From: a virus
IMG/VR virus record: IMGVR_UViG_3300025594_000054
Coordinates: 1 to 25,767 of that record
Direction: 5' to 3' (one strand)
DNA: 25,767 nt
In this document: positions 16,828 through 23,407 of the stretch, in pieces
How positions within the stretch are numbered: position 1 is the stretch's first letter
Layout: the number at the start of each line of letters is the position of its first letter
Position numbers and translations under genes: made by a program
Notes under the pieces: generated by a model
What the model was told of the DNA's origin: nothing
The model's input: only the letters and a program-made list of their open reading frames with translations
Databases searched by the model: none

Positions 16828-17286
16828 ATGAAATTAAGTGAATATAAAGCACAGGCTGAAAACAGCATCTTGGAAGAACTCGAACCAGGGGCATATGATC
16901 TTGAATGTGTCCGTGAAGAGGAAATCGAAGGTCAGAATGGATGGAAAGCTCTAAAACTTTTATTTAGAGTTGTTGATAAACCTAACTTTATGATTGGTCA
17001 TGCTTTCACAGTAGACCATGAAAAGAGTGAGGGAGCTATTAGCATTGGTTTATCATCATTACACGCAATGTCTATTGCTGGTGGATTTCCTGATGGTTTT
17101 CCAGATGAAAGTTCTAACTTGATTGGTATAAAAGTTAGAGCAAATGTTATCAAAGATGTGAAGGGTTATGCCGCCATCGATGATATGAAAGGTAAAGGGT
17201 GGTTAGCACCTAAATCAAAAGTGACAGAAGTAAAAGCGGATGAGCCTGTTTTTAGCAAAGAAGCCGAAGACAACATCCCATTTTAA
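16828..17286 (+). CDS. DUF669-like ssDNA-binding protein with SSB-type C-terminal tip
   Basis: 152 residues. A beta-rich N-terminal domain (LEPGAYDLECVREEEI, WKALKLLFRVVDKPNF, SNLIGIKVRANVIKDV) fits the OB-like DUF669 phage family. The tail is acidic and ends EDNIPF, like the DDDIPF tip by which bacterial SSB recruits partner proteins. This suggests an SSB role with the Sak4-like ATPase and the Toprim-helicase. AAGGAG precedes the ATG. Family call is by pattern; the tip is seen directly. Confidence 0.7.
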   Translation: MKLSEYKAQAENSILEELEPGAYDLECVREEEIEGQNGWKALKLLFRVVDKPNFMIGHAFTVDHEKSEGAISIGLSSLHAMSIAGGFPDGFPDESSNLIGIKVRANVIKDVKGYAAIDDMKGKGWLAPKSKVTEVKADEPVFSKEAEDNIPF

Positions 17287-17662
17287 CTTCTTAAAATCAG
17301 ATAGGCCCTCACTATGCGGTTGCTGTGGCGATCCAGTGGGGCCTCTTCTGGTCGAGGTAGATGGTAAATGGTTTGGGGCCTGTAGTATGGAACATCAAGA
17401 AGAAATTAAGAAAGGTAATAGATCGCCAAAGGTGGCACAAGTATCTGTGGCTGGTGTTCTTCATGCTAAGTCGCAAATAAAAGATAGATATAAAGAATTT
17501 TCTGTTAAAAATAAAAGCTGGGCGTTTCGTGATTGGAGTGAGGACGATCGATGCAGTTTTTTTGAGGGTTTTACCAGAGAATATTTAAAATATGCCAACG
17601 AAATGGCAAGGAAAGGGGTAGATGGATCTTATAAAATACAAGATAAAACACGGACTGAATAA
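17240..17662 (+). CDS. Zinc-binding small phage protein
   Basis: 140 residues. Residues about 26-55 hold CGCCGD, then WFGACSMEH about 20 residues later, a plausible Cys/His zinc site. The rest is basic and helical (SQIKDRYKEFSVKNKSW, SFFEGFTREYLKYANE). No family recognised. The start overlaps the SSB-like gene by 47 bases; no other ATG, GTG or TTG lies between 17240 and the cysteine motif, so the overlap is real if the protein is. The end overlaps the primase-helicase gene by 41 bases. Confidence 0.6.
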   Translation: MSLFLAKKPKTTSHFNFLKSDRPSLCGCCGDPVGPLLVEVDGKWFGACSMEHQEEIKKGNRSPKVAQVSVAGVLHAKSQIKDRYKEFSVKNKSWAFRDWSEDDRCSFFEGFTREYLKYANEMARKGVDGSYKIQDKTRTE

Positions 17663-19457
17663 AGATAAGAGTTATTTAGAAAAGAACAAGGGCAATGAAC
17701 AGGATCTTATTGCAGAAATGCAAACAATAGGATTGAATGTTGGATTTTTAAACACAAGCGGTGATCTGGTAAGGATCTCAGTACAAGCAACCCCGGGAGT
17801 GAGGCCGGATAAAGGCAATGAAAAATCAGGGTGGTATGTTATTAATGTTGTTAATAATCACATATTCGCAACTTACGGAAATTGGAGAACGGGGGCGGAA
17901 TACAAATGGAGTTCTGTCCAGATCAATACACTTAGCCCAAATGAAAAACAAAACTTACAGTTAAAGATGCAACAGGCCCAGGAAGAGGCTAAAAAACAAA
18001 AGCTGCAAAGGTATGAGGAAGTTGCTAAAGATTGTCAGAATCGTTTTAAGACTTACTCAGAGGTTATAAAACATCCTTACCTGGACGCTAAACAAATTAA
18101 AAGTTATTCATTAAAGCTACACAATAAATCTCTGGTCGTTCCTATTTATAATGTTAATGGTGAGATTAGATCGTTGCAGTTTATCCAGGAAGATGGATCT
18201 AAAAGGTTTGTATCAGCCGGTCAAGTTAAAGGAAACATCTTTTTAATAGGGACTGACTTTAATTCTCTATCAAAAGTTGAATCTCTGGTCGTGGTTGAGG
18301 GCATGGCGACCGGTGTAAGTGTATGGGATGCAACGCAGATGCCCGTGGCTTGTGTTTTTTCGGCTAACTTTGGTAGTGATGCGGTAGAAAACATAAGGAA
18401 AAAGACTGATGCCAGGATTTATTTAGCCTTTGATAACGATAAAACAGACATTGGCCGAAAGAAAGCAGAAGAGATTGCGACCAGATACTACAACTGCCTG
18501 GTAAGAATCCCATCCATTGAAGGTGATTTTAATGATTTGGCAGTTAAACAAGGATTGGATGCGGTTAAGTTAGAGATTAGCGACCAGGGTTTAGGCATAA
18601 GAAGTTTCTCTATCAAACAATTAAAGGGAAATCCACCGCCCAGATCTTGGTTAGTAGAGGGGTTGTTAGAAAAATCTAAACCTAGTTTGTTGGCGGCAGT
18701 CGGTGGTGTTGGTAAAAGTATGTTGGCCCTGGATTTGGCTATCAAAGTGTCCCAGGGGCAAGGAACTTGGTTAGATAAACCTATTAAAAATGCCGGTAAT
18801 GTTCTCATGCTGATGGCAGAAGATGATAGAAACGAAGTCTTTAGACGGGTTAAGGCGTTGGATATTGGAGATAAGAGGCATAACGCTATGTATGATGTCT
18901 TTGCTTATACAGTGCCAGATGCACCTAAACCATTAATATTATTAAAGGATGATGCTAGGGGTTTAGATCTAACGCCCGAGGCTCACGAACTTATTAATGA
19001 GATATCCACCATTCCAGATCTATCTCTGGTCGTGATCGATCCAATACAATCTTTTGTTGCGGCACCTATTACTACCAGTCAAGAAGCGGCTCAACTGTAT
19101 TGTCAATTTTGTTCTTCTATCGCATCAAAGTTTGAGTGTTCTGTTTTATCTATTCATCATATGAGCAAGGCCGGATTGCAGAGCCAGGAATCAAGCTGGG
19201 ATTCTCGTTCGTCGATAAGGGGATCCGCGGCTATTGTCGATGGAATGAGAATGGCGGCCACTATTTCTATCACAGACGAAAAGACTGCGGAAAATATTTG
19301 TGCGGATGAGGGGTTAGAGTTTGATAGAACCAGGGTTGTAAATTTCCAGGTGGTGAAAGCTAACTCAAATGAAATGGATACCAATCCCATGACATTGTTA
19401 AGGCGAAACGCAGTCCTGGAAGTGTATAAAAAAGATGCTATTAAGTGGGAATTTTAG
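17622..19457 (+). CDS. Toprim-helicase fusion (primase-helicase, RepA-like ATPase)
   Basis: 611 residues. The N-terminal third is unrecognised, then a helix-rich linker (QQAQEEAKKQKLQRY). Toprim motifs follow: VVVEGMATG (E226), AFDNDK (D271, D273), DFND (302-305). The C-terminal half is a RepA/AAA_25-like ATPase: AAVGGVGKS (K365), SLVVIDPIQSF as Walker B, and SVLSIHHMSK as a sensor-like strand. Such fusions prime and unwind DNA at the phage origin. No phage DNA polymerase is in the window, so host polymerase is probably used. It shares 41 bases with the upstream zinc protein, and the next ATG follows the stop directly. Confidence 0.85.
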   Translation: MDLIKYKIKHGLNKDKSYLEKNKGNEQDLIAEMQTIGLNVGFLNTSGDLVRISVQATPGVRPDKGNEKSGWYVINVVNNHIFATYGNWRTGAEYKWSSVQINTLSPNEKQNLQLKMQQAQEEAKKQKLQRYEEVAKDCQNRFKTYSEVIKHPYLDAKQIKSYSLKLHNKSLVVPIYNVNGEIRSLQFIQEDGSKRFVSAGQVKGNIFLIGTDFNSLSKVESLVVVEGMATGVSVWDATQMPVACVFSANFGSDAVENIRKKTDARIYLAFDNDKTDIGRKKAEEIATRYYNCLVRIPSIEGDFNDLAVKQGLDAVKLEISDQGLGIRSFSIKQLKGNPPPRSWLVEGLLEKSKPSLLAAVGGVGKSMLALDLAIKVSQGQGTWLDKPIKNAGNVLMLMAEDDRNEVFRRVKALDIGDKRHNAMYDVFAYTVPDAPKPLILLKDDARGLDLTPEAHELINEISTIPDLSLVVIDPIQSFVAAPITTSQEAAQLYCQFCSSIASKFECSVLSIHHMSKAGLQSQESSWDSRSSIRGSAAIVDGMRMAATISITDEKTAENICADEGLEFDRTRVVNFQVVKANSNEMDTNPMTLLRRNAVLEVYKKDAIKWEF

Positions 19458-19670
19458 ATGTATAACCAAATTACCAGAGAATCAAAAATGCCAGGAAACG
19501 TGATAACTTCGTTAAGGGCAGAGCATGGACCGGGTAAAGAAAATGCCTTAGAGGGCATCTCAGAGCCTCGTTTTTTTAATAAATGGGTTGGAAAAATGAT
19601 TAACTACCCGAGTGGATGGTTTGACACTAAACAATTACCAGGAGGTGAAGATGGCAGGCAAAGGAGATAA
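19458..19670 (+). CDS. Small basic phage protein, unknown
   Basis: 70 residues, starting directly after the primase-helicase TAG, with GGGA 7 bases before the ATG. The middle is basic (FFNKWVGKMINYPSGWFD) and the end is charged (GGEDGRQRR). It overlaps the next gene by 20 bases. No family recognised; the short size and overlaps are typical of phage accessory genes. Confidence 0.55.
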   Translation: MYNQITRESKMPGNVITSLRAEHGPGKENALEGISEPRFFNKWVGKMINYPSGWFDTKQLPGGEDGRQRR

Positions 19671-19797
19671 ACCCAGAGATTTAATTTACACAGAACAATA
19701 CCGAGATAACTTCGACCGGATCTTCGGCAAAAAGAAACCAAAAGAAACCAATAAGGAGGATTCAAAAGATGATGGTAAAAATACTAATAACAGATGA
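19651..19797 (+). CDS. Small charged phage protein (MAGKGDKPR type)
   Basis: 48 residues. The start at 19651 is set by a near-perfect ribosome binding site (AGGAGGTGA, 19640-19648). A frame 39 bases longer exists but lacks one. The opening MAGKGDKPRDL, then YRDNFDRIFGKKK, is a recognisable small phage protein found near replication genes in many phages, function unknown. The lysine-rich tail looks disordered. Confidence 0.7.
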   Translation: MAGKGDKPRDLIYTEQYRDNFDRIFGKKKPKETNKEDSKDDGKNTNNR

Positions 19798-19939
19798 CGA
19801 AAAGGAACTCATGGTCAATGCCTTGGCCGAGCATGGCAAACCCCTGGTCAAAAAAGAGAAACTTACCAGGCAAGAGAAAAAAACCCTGGATTCTCTCGAG
19901 AAAATAATCCATCAATTAGTCTTTGGTAATCAGGATTAA
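19769..19939 (+). CDS. Small helical phage protein, unknown
   Basis: 56 residues. AAGGAGGA (19753-19760) lies 8 bases before ATG-ATG at 19769. The product reads VKILITDDEKELMVNALAEHG, followed by a charged helix (EKLTRQEKKTLDSLEKII). It overlaps the previous gene and stops 3 bases before the next ATG. No family recognised. Confidence 0.65.
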   Translation: MMVKILITDDEKELMVNALAEHGKPLVKKEKLTRQEKKTLDSLEKIIHQLVFGNQD

Positions 19940-19942
19940 TAG

Positions 19943-20122
19943 ATGATAATAAAATTTGATAACGCGATCGGGACTCTCTCCTTAAAACGTAAAGATGAGA
20001 AATGCCCGAACCCTACCCCCAAAAAGAGGGTGTTTCATTCATCCCTGGTCGCGTTGTCACTCTGTTTAATGGCACTAGTAGTACCATACTATGGCACTAG
20101 TAGTACCTATGAAGGGTACTAG
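19943..20122 (+). CDS. Possible small membrane protein, unknown
   Basis: 59 residues, with a basic N-terminal half followed by a hydrophobic stretch at about residues 33-50 (SSLVALSLCLMALVVPYY) that could cross the membrane once. It has a weak ribosome binding site but starts 3 bases after the previous stop. The last part of the gene coincides with direct and inverted repeats at 20069-20107, so the DNA may be a control element and the frame accidental. A holin-like role cannot be claimed. Confidence 0.4.
   Translation: MIIKFDNAIGTLSLKRKDEKCPNPTPKKRVFHSSLVALSLCLMALVVPYYGTSSTYEGY
20069..20107. repeat. 17-bp direct repeats forming an imperfect palindrome
   Basis: The 17-base ATGGCACTAGTAGTACC occurs exactly at 20069-20085 and 20091-20107. 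Between them TAGTACCATA (20079-20088) and TATGGCACTA (20090-20099) form a 10-bp inverted repeat with one mismatch and a 1-base centre. Related GGTACTAG and TGTACCATA follow at 20115-20130. This looks like a protein-binding array or a replication-origin element upstream of the winged-helix gene. Confidence 0.6.
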
Positions 20123-20152
20123 ATGTACCATATATCCCAAACAAAACAAATA

Positions 20153-20177
20153 GGAAAACCCCATGAAGGGGGTTTCC
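20153..20177. terminator. Hairpin before the winged-helix gene (terminator or leader structure)
   Basis: GGAAAACCCC (20153-20162) pairs with GGGGGTTTCC (20168-20177) with one mismatch around ATGAA. Only a weak T tract follows, so read-through or an mRNA regulatory structure is as likely as full termination. The loop holds an ATG opening a 10-codon frame that stops 5 bases before the next gene. Confidence 0.45.
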
Positions 20178-20199
20178 CTTATTCAGATAGAGTGAACGA

Positions 20200-20643
20200 A
20201 TGAACGATCAATACTGGTGGATAGAAAACTCCATCCCGGACAAAGAGAACGAATCCGGATGCGTACGTGCGTCCGTGCTGAGTAAGTATAAGAGTTATTC
20301 GAAACTGAAATCGTGCGTGTGGAAGTGGTTCCGTTCCCGTGCGGGAGATACTTCCCTTAGACCGGCCACGAAGTTAGTTCTTTGGGCGATCTGCGAAAGG
20401 CATAGAATTTTGAGCTGTTCCTCGCATGATGCGTATATTTATTATGGCAAGATGACCGGGTTGAATAGGCGTACTGTTGGTCGGTGCGTGGATGAGCTGG
20501 TCGAAGCGGGGATCTTATGGATTGCGGTAGAGGGAGAACGCAGGATCGTTAAACAAGCAAAACCGGGCGTGCGGAAACATCTCCTGTTGGTCGGCCTGGG
20601 CAAGATTATGATCGAGGAATTGTCTGAGCAAGGGGATCGCTGA
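20200..20643 (+). CDS. Winged-helix replication-initiator-like protein
   Basis: 147 residues. The C-terminal half has a helix-turn-helix and wing: ATKLVLWAICER, then MTGLNRRTVGRCVDELVEAG and ILWIAVEGERRIVKQ. This is the layout of helix_turn_helix_36-type phage and plasmid replication proteins. An in-frame TAG at 20188-20190 makes 20200 the first ATG. It is preceded by the repeats at 20069-20107, which could be its binding sites. The gene uses more GC-rich codons than its neighbours (for example gcgtacgtgcgtccgtg in part), a sign of separate origin. Its last 129 bases are also read by an opposing gene. Confidence 0.65.
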   Translation: MNDQYWWIENSIPDKENESGCVRASVLSKYKSYSKLKSCVWKWFRSRAGDTSLRPATKLVLWAICERHRILSCSSHDAYIYYGKMTGLNRRTVGRCVDELVEAGILWIAVEGERRIVKQAKPGVRKHLLLVGLGKIMIEELSEQGDR

Positions 20644-20808
20644 ATCGCTGAAAGTATAGTTTTCGGCCTGTTGTAGGATGGCCGGGTCGATTGGGTATTC
20701 GTCATAGCCTTGGGCGGTGATGCAGTCGTAGAGGTCGTCTTCCGTCCGTGCGTTGGCTCGAATGAGCCTGGCCCCTTTGTATGCTTTGTTGTAGTTGTAT
20801 TTGCTCAT
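20515..20808 (-). CDS. Leftward phage protein overlapping the winged-helix gene
   Basis: 97 residues. The N-terminal two thirds look genuine (YNYNKAYKGARLIRANA, TEDDLYDCITAQGYDEYPID, AILQQAENYTFSD). The C-terminal 43 residues are antisense to the end of the rightward gene. No family recognised and no clear ribosome binding site is seen before the ATG. If real, transcripts of the two operons would meet and overlap here. Confidence 0.5.
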   Translation of the reverse strand: MSKYNYNKAYKGARLIRANARTEDDLYDCITAQGYDEYPIDPAILQQAENYTFSDSAIPLLRQFLDHNLAQADQQEMFPHARFCLFNDPAFSLYRNP

Positions 20809-20967
20809 AATTAAATCTTAAAGGTGGGGCGAGTTGCGTTCAAGGTTAATGACAGAAAAACCCTAAACATTCGCCCCGGTGCTTGTTTTCTTTGGTAAAG
20901 TACAAGCGGACTTTCTTTTGCGGTATCAATCTTCTTAATTTAAATAATTAATTAGACCGCCCAAATT
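20809..20967. other. Non-coding spacer with small inverted repeats
   Basis: No supported gene. GCTTGT (20881-20886) and ACAAGC (20902-20907) enclose CTTT/AAAG and can fold as a stem-loop; GGGGCGA (20826-20832) and TCGCCCC (20871-20877) are a wider inverted repeat. On the minus strand a 19-codon frame ends 7 bases before the ATG at 20808. The spacer may hold a promoter or leader for the 20515-20808 gene; no clear -10/-35 pair is visible. Confidence 0.4.
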
Positions 20968-21069
20968 CTATTTATCCATCCAGTGATTGGCTACCGCGTA
21001 AAGAATACATACAGCAACTAACCATATTAAAAAACCGATCCCGGTTATGTAGCCAATTATTTCAATCAT
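20968..21069 (-). CDS. 33-residue single-pass membrane peptide
   Basis: The product reads MIEIIGYITGIGFLIWLVAV followed by a short tail ending NHWMDK. Residues about 3-26 are hydrophobic with a positively and negatively charged end, a single transmembrane segment. Its ATG overlaps the upstream gene's TGA (ATGA), strong support for a real coupled gene despite the size. Function unknown; a small holin-like or inhibitor peptide is possible but not shown. Confidence 0.6.
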   Translation of the reverse strand: MIEIIGYITGIGFLIWLVAVCILYAVANHWMDK

Positions 21070-21254
21070 TGGTGCGATTCCTGGATAACAATATCTTTCT
21101 TGCGTTTATCCTCGTAAGTTTTAACAATCTTTCCGCACGGGTAGGTTAAGAGCCAGTAATCTTTTTTAAAGTTCCGGCTCATGCTTGGGATGTTTTGTTT
21201 TTTCGTGCTGAGTAACATCCGGGCCTCATCAATCATTTCTTTATGCTGTGTCAT
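21066..21254 (-). CDS. Small basic phage protein, unknown
   Basis: 62 residues from the ATG at 21254. GGAGG lies about 9 bases upstream, and the ATG overlaps the zinc-ribbon gene's stop; the longer frame to 21413 is a shadow. The product has helix EMIDEARMLLST and a strand-rich basic end (DYWLLTYPCGKIVKTYEDKRKK). Conserved-looking but not recognised. Confidence 0.65.
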   Translation of the reverse strand: MTQHKEMIDEARMLLSTKKQNIPSMSRNFKKDYWLLTYPCGKIVKTYEDKRKKDIVIQESHQ

Positions 21255-21456
21255 TTTCGTTTTCCTCCAAAATATAATAATCAAAACTTTTACAACTAGG
21301 GCATACAACATGGTCTTCTGTATTCCAGGAAGTAATCTCGTTTCCTTTTTTGCTGTAAACTTCTCCATACTCGTATGAGGTGTAATCACACGCCATACAT
21401 TGATTAAGTTCATCAGCTATTAAAACATCCATTTGTGATACATTTTTAGCGTACAT
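21241..21456 (-). CDS. Small zinc-ribbon protein
   Basis: 71 residues. Two CxxC pairs, CMAC near residue 20 and CPSC near residue 52, are spaced as a zinc ribbon with a beta loop between. Such small phage ribbons often bind nucleic acid or RNA polymerase; no partner is shown here. GGGGAG precedes the start. It overlaps genes on both sides. Confidence 0.75.
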   Translation of the reverse strand: MYAKNVSQMDVLIADELNQCMACDYTSYEYGEVYSKKGNEITSWNTEDHVVCPSCKSFDYYILEENENDTA

Positions 21457-21643
21457 CTTTCTCCCCCTCGGTTAGTTGGATGAGTTTATCCTGGTTAAAG
21501 ATTAATACCTGGTGGATCTTGTTGATCTTATCTATGGCGGTTTCAATAGATGGTTCACCGGAAATTATATCTTCCTTTAGATCCAGGGCGATATAACTAA
21601 GGTCGGCCAGGTCTTGGATTATTTGGTTTAGTTCTTTATTCAT
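21446..21643 (-). CDS. Small helical phage protein, unknown
   Basis: 65 residues, almost all helical with regular Leu/Ile spacing (LNQIIQDLADLSYIALDLKEDI, quoted in part; IDKINKIHQVLIFNQDKLIQL). It may form a coiled-coil dimer. GAGGGA lies before the ATG. It overlaps the next upstream gene by 8 bases and the zinc ribbon by 11. Confidence 0.65.
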   Translation of the reverse strand: MNKELNQIIQDLADLSYIALDLKEDIISGEPSIETAIDKINKIHQVLIFNQDKLIQLTEGEKDVR

Positions 21644-21869
21644 TGTTGGTTCCCTCGTTTAATAATTGTTTAATTTCTTTTTTTGCCCTTGCTATTTGAA
21701 TATCGGTCATGCCTTCGGCAATTTGCTGAGCCTGATATAAAATTTCTTGCAGTTGTGGTTCTTTATCTTTTGGGGCGGTTATAAAAAGAACTGACGCAAA
21801 CTTAAACATACTTACATCGTCCTCCTTGCTTATCCATTCTGACATTTTTAATTCTATTGCTTCATTCAT
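21636..21869 (-). CDS. Small helical phage protein, unknown
   Basis: 77 residues, acidic N-terminal half (MSEWISKEDDVSMFKFASV) and a charged helical end (ARAKKEIKQLLNEGTNNE). A good AAGGAG lies about 8 bases before the ATG. No family recognised. Part of the overlapping leftward series. Confidence 0.7.
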   Translation of the reverse strand: MNEAIELKMSEWISKEDDVSMFKFASVLFITAPKDKEPQLQEILYQAQQIAEGMTDIQIARAKKEIKQLLNEGTNNE

Positions 21870-21885
21870 AATATTTATCTCCTTA

Positions 21886-22281
21886 TTAAAATAATGATGG
21901 TTGGTTTGCCTTCGCCCCTGGTTTAATCAGAGGCTCAGAGTTAAAAGTTTTTATATCCCTAGGGGTTGCATCATGTTTAATGCTTTGCGTTGCGTGTGGC
22001 TCATGTGAGACGCTAGAAAATAGATCTTCCTCCAGGTTATCCGGGTCTTGTTCCCCGTTCTGTTCATAGAACCAAGTTATAGCCTCGGCCATGGTGAAAT
22101 TATCCGGGAATTTGCAAAAGTGCGATCTATACCCGGTTGGGGTTAGTGGGATCGGGTGTTTGTCCAGGGTATTAATTTCTATATGATCTATGCCAGGATC
22201 TACGTTTTCAAAATAATTCCAGGTAATAGTAATATCAACGGGAACGCCTCGGTAATTAATCCGGGTTGTTTCTTCTTTCAT
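21886..22281 (-). CDS. Early phage protein with C-terminal beta-clamp-type motif
   Basis: 131 residues. The N-terminal part is beta-rich (RINYRGVPVDITITWNYFE, then HIEINTLDKHPIPLTPTGY); a helix at about 65-80 (TMAEAITWFYEQNG) precedes a polar, probably disordered tail. The last five residues are QPSLF, matching the QxSLF consensus by which proteins bind the bacterial sliding clamp. Function is otherwise unknown. Its ATG overlaps the previous stop (ATGA). A role in redirecting host replication is inference. Confidence 0.7.
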   Translation of the reverse strand: MKEETTRINYRGVPVDITITWNYFENVDPGIDHIEINTLDKHPIPLTPTGYRSHFCKFPDNFTMAEAITWFYEQNGEQDPDNLEEDLFSSVSHEPHATQSIKHDATPRDIKTFNSEPLIKPGAKANQPSLF

Positions 22282-22484
22282 AATACTTTGCCCGTGTTTG
22301 CGTCAATGGTTGCTATGGTCTCATAGTCATCATTTCTAAGCGTCCATAATGGACATTCTTTTAGATTTACAACCAGGTTTAAAACTGTTGATGTATCCCG
22401 GCTAGGTATATCTAACTCGCCAACTAATCCCAGGACATCCCGGGCATAACAACTATATTTATATTTAGCTTGTTCGAATGTCAT
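22278..22484 (-). CDS. Small phage protein, unknown
   Basis: 68 residues from the ATG at 22484, which overlaps the TGA of the 47-residue gene upstream and has AGGGGGA 6 bases before it. The longer frame to 22553 would run inside that gene and is unlikely. The product has helix FEQAKYKYSCYARDVLGLVG, quoted in part, and a beta end (YETIATIDANTGKVL). No family recognised. Confidence 0.65.
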   Translation of the reverse strand: MTFEQAKYKYSCYARDVLGLVGELDIPSRDTSTVLNLVVNLKECPLWTLRNDDYETIATIDANTGKVL

Positions 22485-22624
22485 GCTTTCCCCCTGGTAA
22501 TAAAACATTCTAAATGCCCGTCCTGGATTAATCGTTTTTGTTTGTCCAGGCATTGCCCTAGGTTATCGGATCTCATCACTGTAATGGTGCCGAGGTTCTC
22601 ATCCTCAATTATTACTTCGTACAT
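22481..22624 (-). CDS. 47-residue phage protein, unknown
   Basis: The product starts MYEVIIEDENLGTITVMR and continues SDNLGQCLDKQKRLIQDG. It is linked by TAATG to the upstream gene and by ATGA to the downstream one, so the frame is well supported although it is short enough for gene callers to miss. It has a beta hairpin then a helix; no family recognised. Confidence 0.65.
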   Translation of the reverse strand: MYEVIIEDENLGTITVMRSDNLGQCLDKQKRLIQDGHLECFITRGKA

Positions 22625-23070
22625 TATTTCCACCTCTCGCATTCTAGGAACTCATCGCAGACATTCCAGGATTCGGAATCTTTAGGAACCATGACATGGG
22701 CACCATCAAACCAATCCATGTACCAATATTCGATAACATCAATATCTTTGTCCCGGTCTACATAGATTCGAAACTCGTCAGATGGTCCGCCCCAGGATAA
22801 CTGCAATCGATAATATCCGGCTTCTCTGCCCTCGCTGTCTACATAATCCCAGGATAAAGCGGTTTGATTTATATAATCGAACATATCATCGTATTCATGG
22901 AAATAATCGCCCCGGTGTTTGTCAAACACTTTCATGGCAATTTGTTCGCCCTCGGTTGCGTCCTGGTATTCTTGAAAGAATTTTCGGGCCTCCTTATAGG
23001 TGGCCTCGGTGTCGTTGAATTTGTCCTGGACTAAGTCCGCACATTTTGGATTTTGTTTTGCATTTATCAT
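22624..23070 (-). CDS. Acidic, aromatic-rich conserved phage protein, unknown
   Basis: 148 residues. A helical N-terminal part (ATYKEARKFFQEYQDATEGE) is followed by an acidic, Trp/Tyr-rich domain with YRLQLSWGGPSDEFRIYVD and IEYWYMDWFDGAHV. I recall similar LSWGGPSDEFR...MDWFDGA proteins in phages and plasmids but no function. The high acidic charge is reminiscent of DNA-mimic inhibitors; that is speculation. It starts by ATGA overlap with the first operon gene. Confidence 0.7.
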   Translation of the reverse strand: MINAKQNPKCADLVQDKFNDTEATYKEARKFFQEYQDATEGEQIAMKVFDKHRGDYFHEYDDMFDYINQTALSWDYVDSEGREAGYYRLQLSWGGPSDEFRIYVDRDKDIDVIEYWYMDWFDGAHVMVPKDSESWNVCDEFLECERWK

Positions 23071-23279
23071 TTGGCCACCCCAAATTTGTTAAATGCTTTT
23101 AATCTTTTAGCAATTACCAGGGCCGGTTCATCTGAATATTTAATCACAATATCAGCGAATGATTTATCGCTGATGCAGTCATCAAAAATTAACCCTGTTT
23201 TGCTTTCAAATATGTCGGCTATGATGTCCAACTTGTCCTTCAATCCAGGGCTGTTGTTGGTAGTGGTTACGTTATTCAT
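23067..23279 (-). CDS. First gene of the leftward operon, small helical protein
   Basis: 70 residues, with helices (LKDKLDIIADIFESKTG, DEPALVIAKRLKAFNKFG). AAGGAG lies about 9 bases before the ATG. It is the promoter-proximal gene of the leftward block; the promoter candidate is at 23326-23355. No family recognised. Confidence 0.7.
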   Translation of the reverse strand: MNNVTTTNNSPGLKDKLDIIADIFESKTGLIFDDCISDKSFADIVIKYSDEPALVIAKRLKAFNKFGVAK

Positions 23280-23325
23280 AATTCTATTCTCCTTAAAATG
23301 CCCAGGTGTTCCCCTAGGTTCCTAG

Positions 23326-23355
23326 ATCTTCTCATAGGTGATATAAGAATGTCAA
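23326..23355 (-). promoter_or_regulatory. Probable leftward early promoter
   Basis: The minus strand has a consensus -35 TTGACA (23355-23350), then 18 bases to a weak -10 GAAGAT (23331-23326). Nearby CCTAG repeats (23312-23325) could be an operator. It would drive the overlapping genes from 23279 leftward. Confidence 0.45.
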
Positions 23356-23407
23356 CATATTTATCAAAAAGATGAATAACTTCCTCAATACTGCATTAAA
23401 CTAGGCT

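Noticed and set aside
20163-20195. 10-codon frame (MKGVSLIQIE) in the hairpin
   Set aside because: Too short and without a ribosome binding site to call a leader peptide; noted only with the hairpin.
20820-20880. 19-codon minus-strand frame before the 20808 gene
   Set aside because: Weak ribosome binding site and no similarity; may be chance in the spacer.
22470-23325. Rightward frames across the leftward small-gene block
   Set aside because: Compositionally odd shadows (Arg/Cys/Ser-rich) opposite genes with ATGA overlaps and ribosome binding sites.
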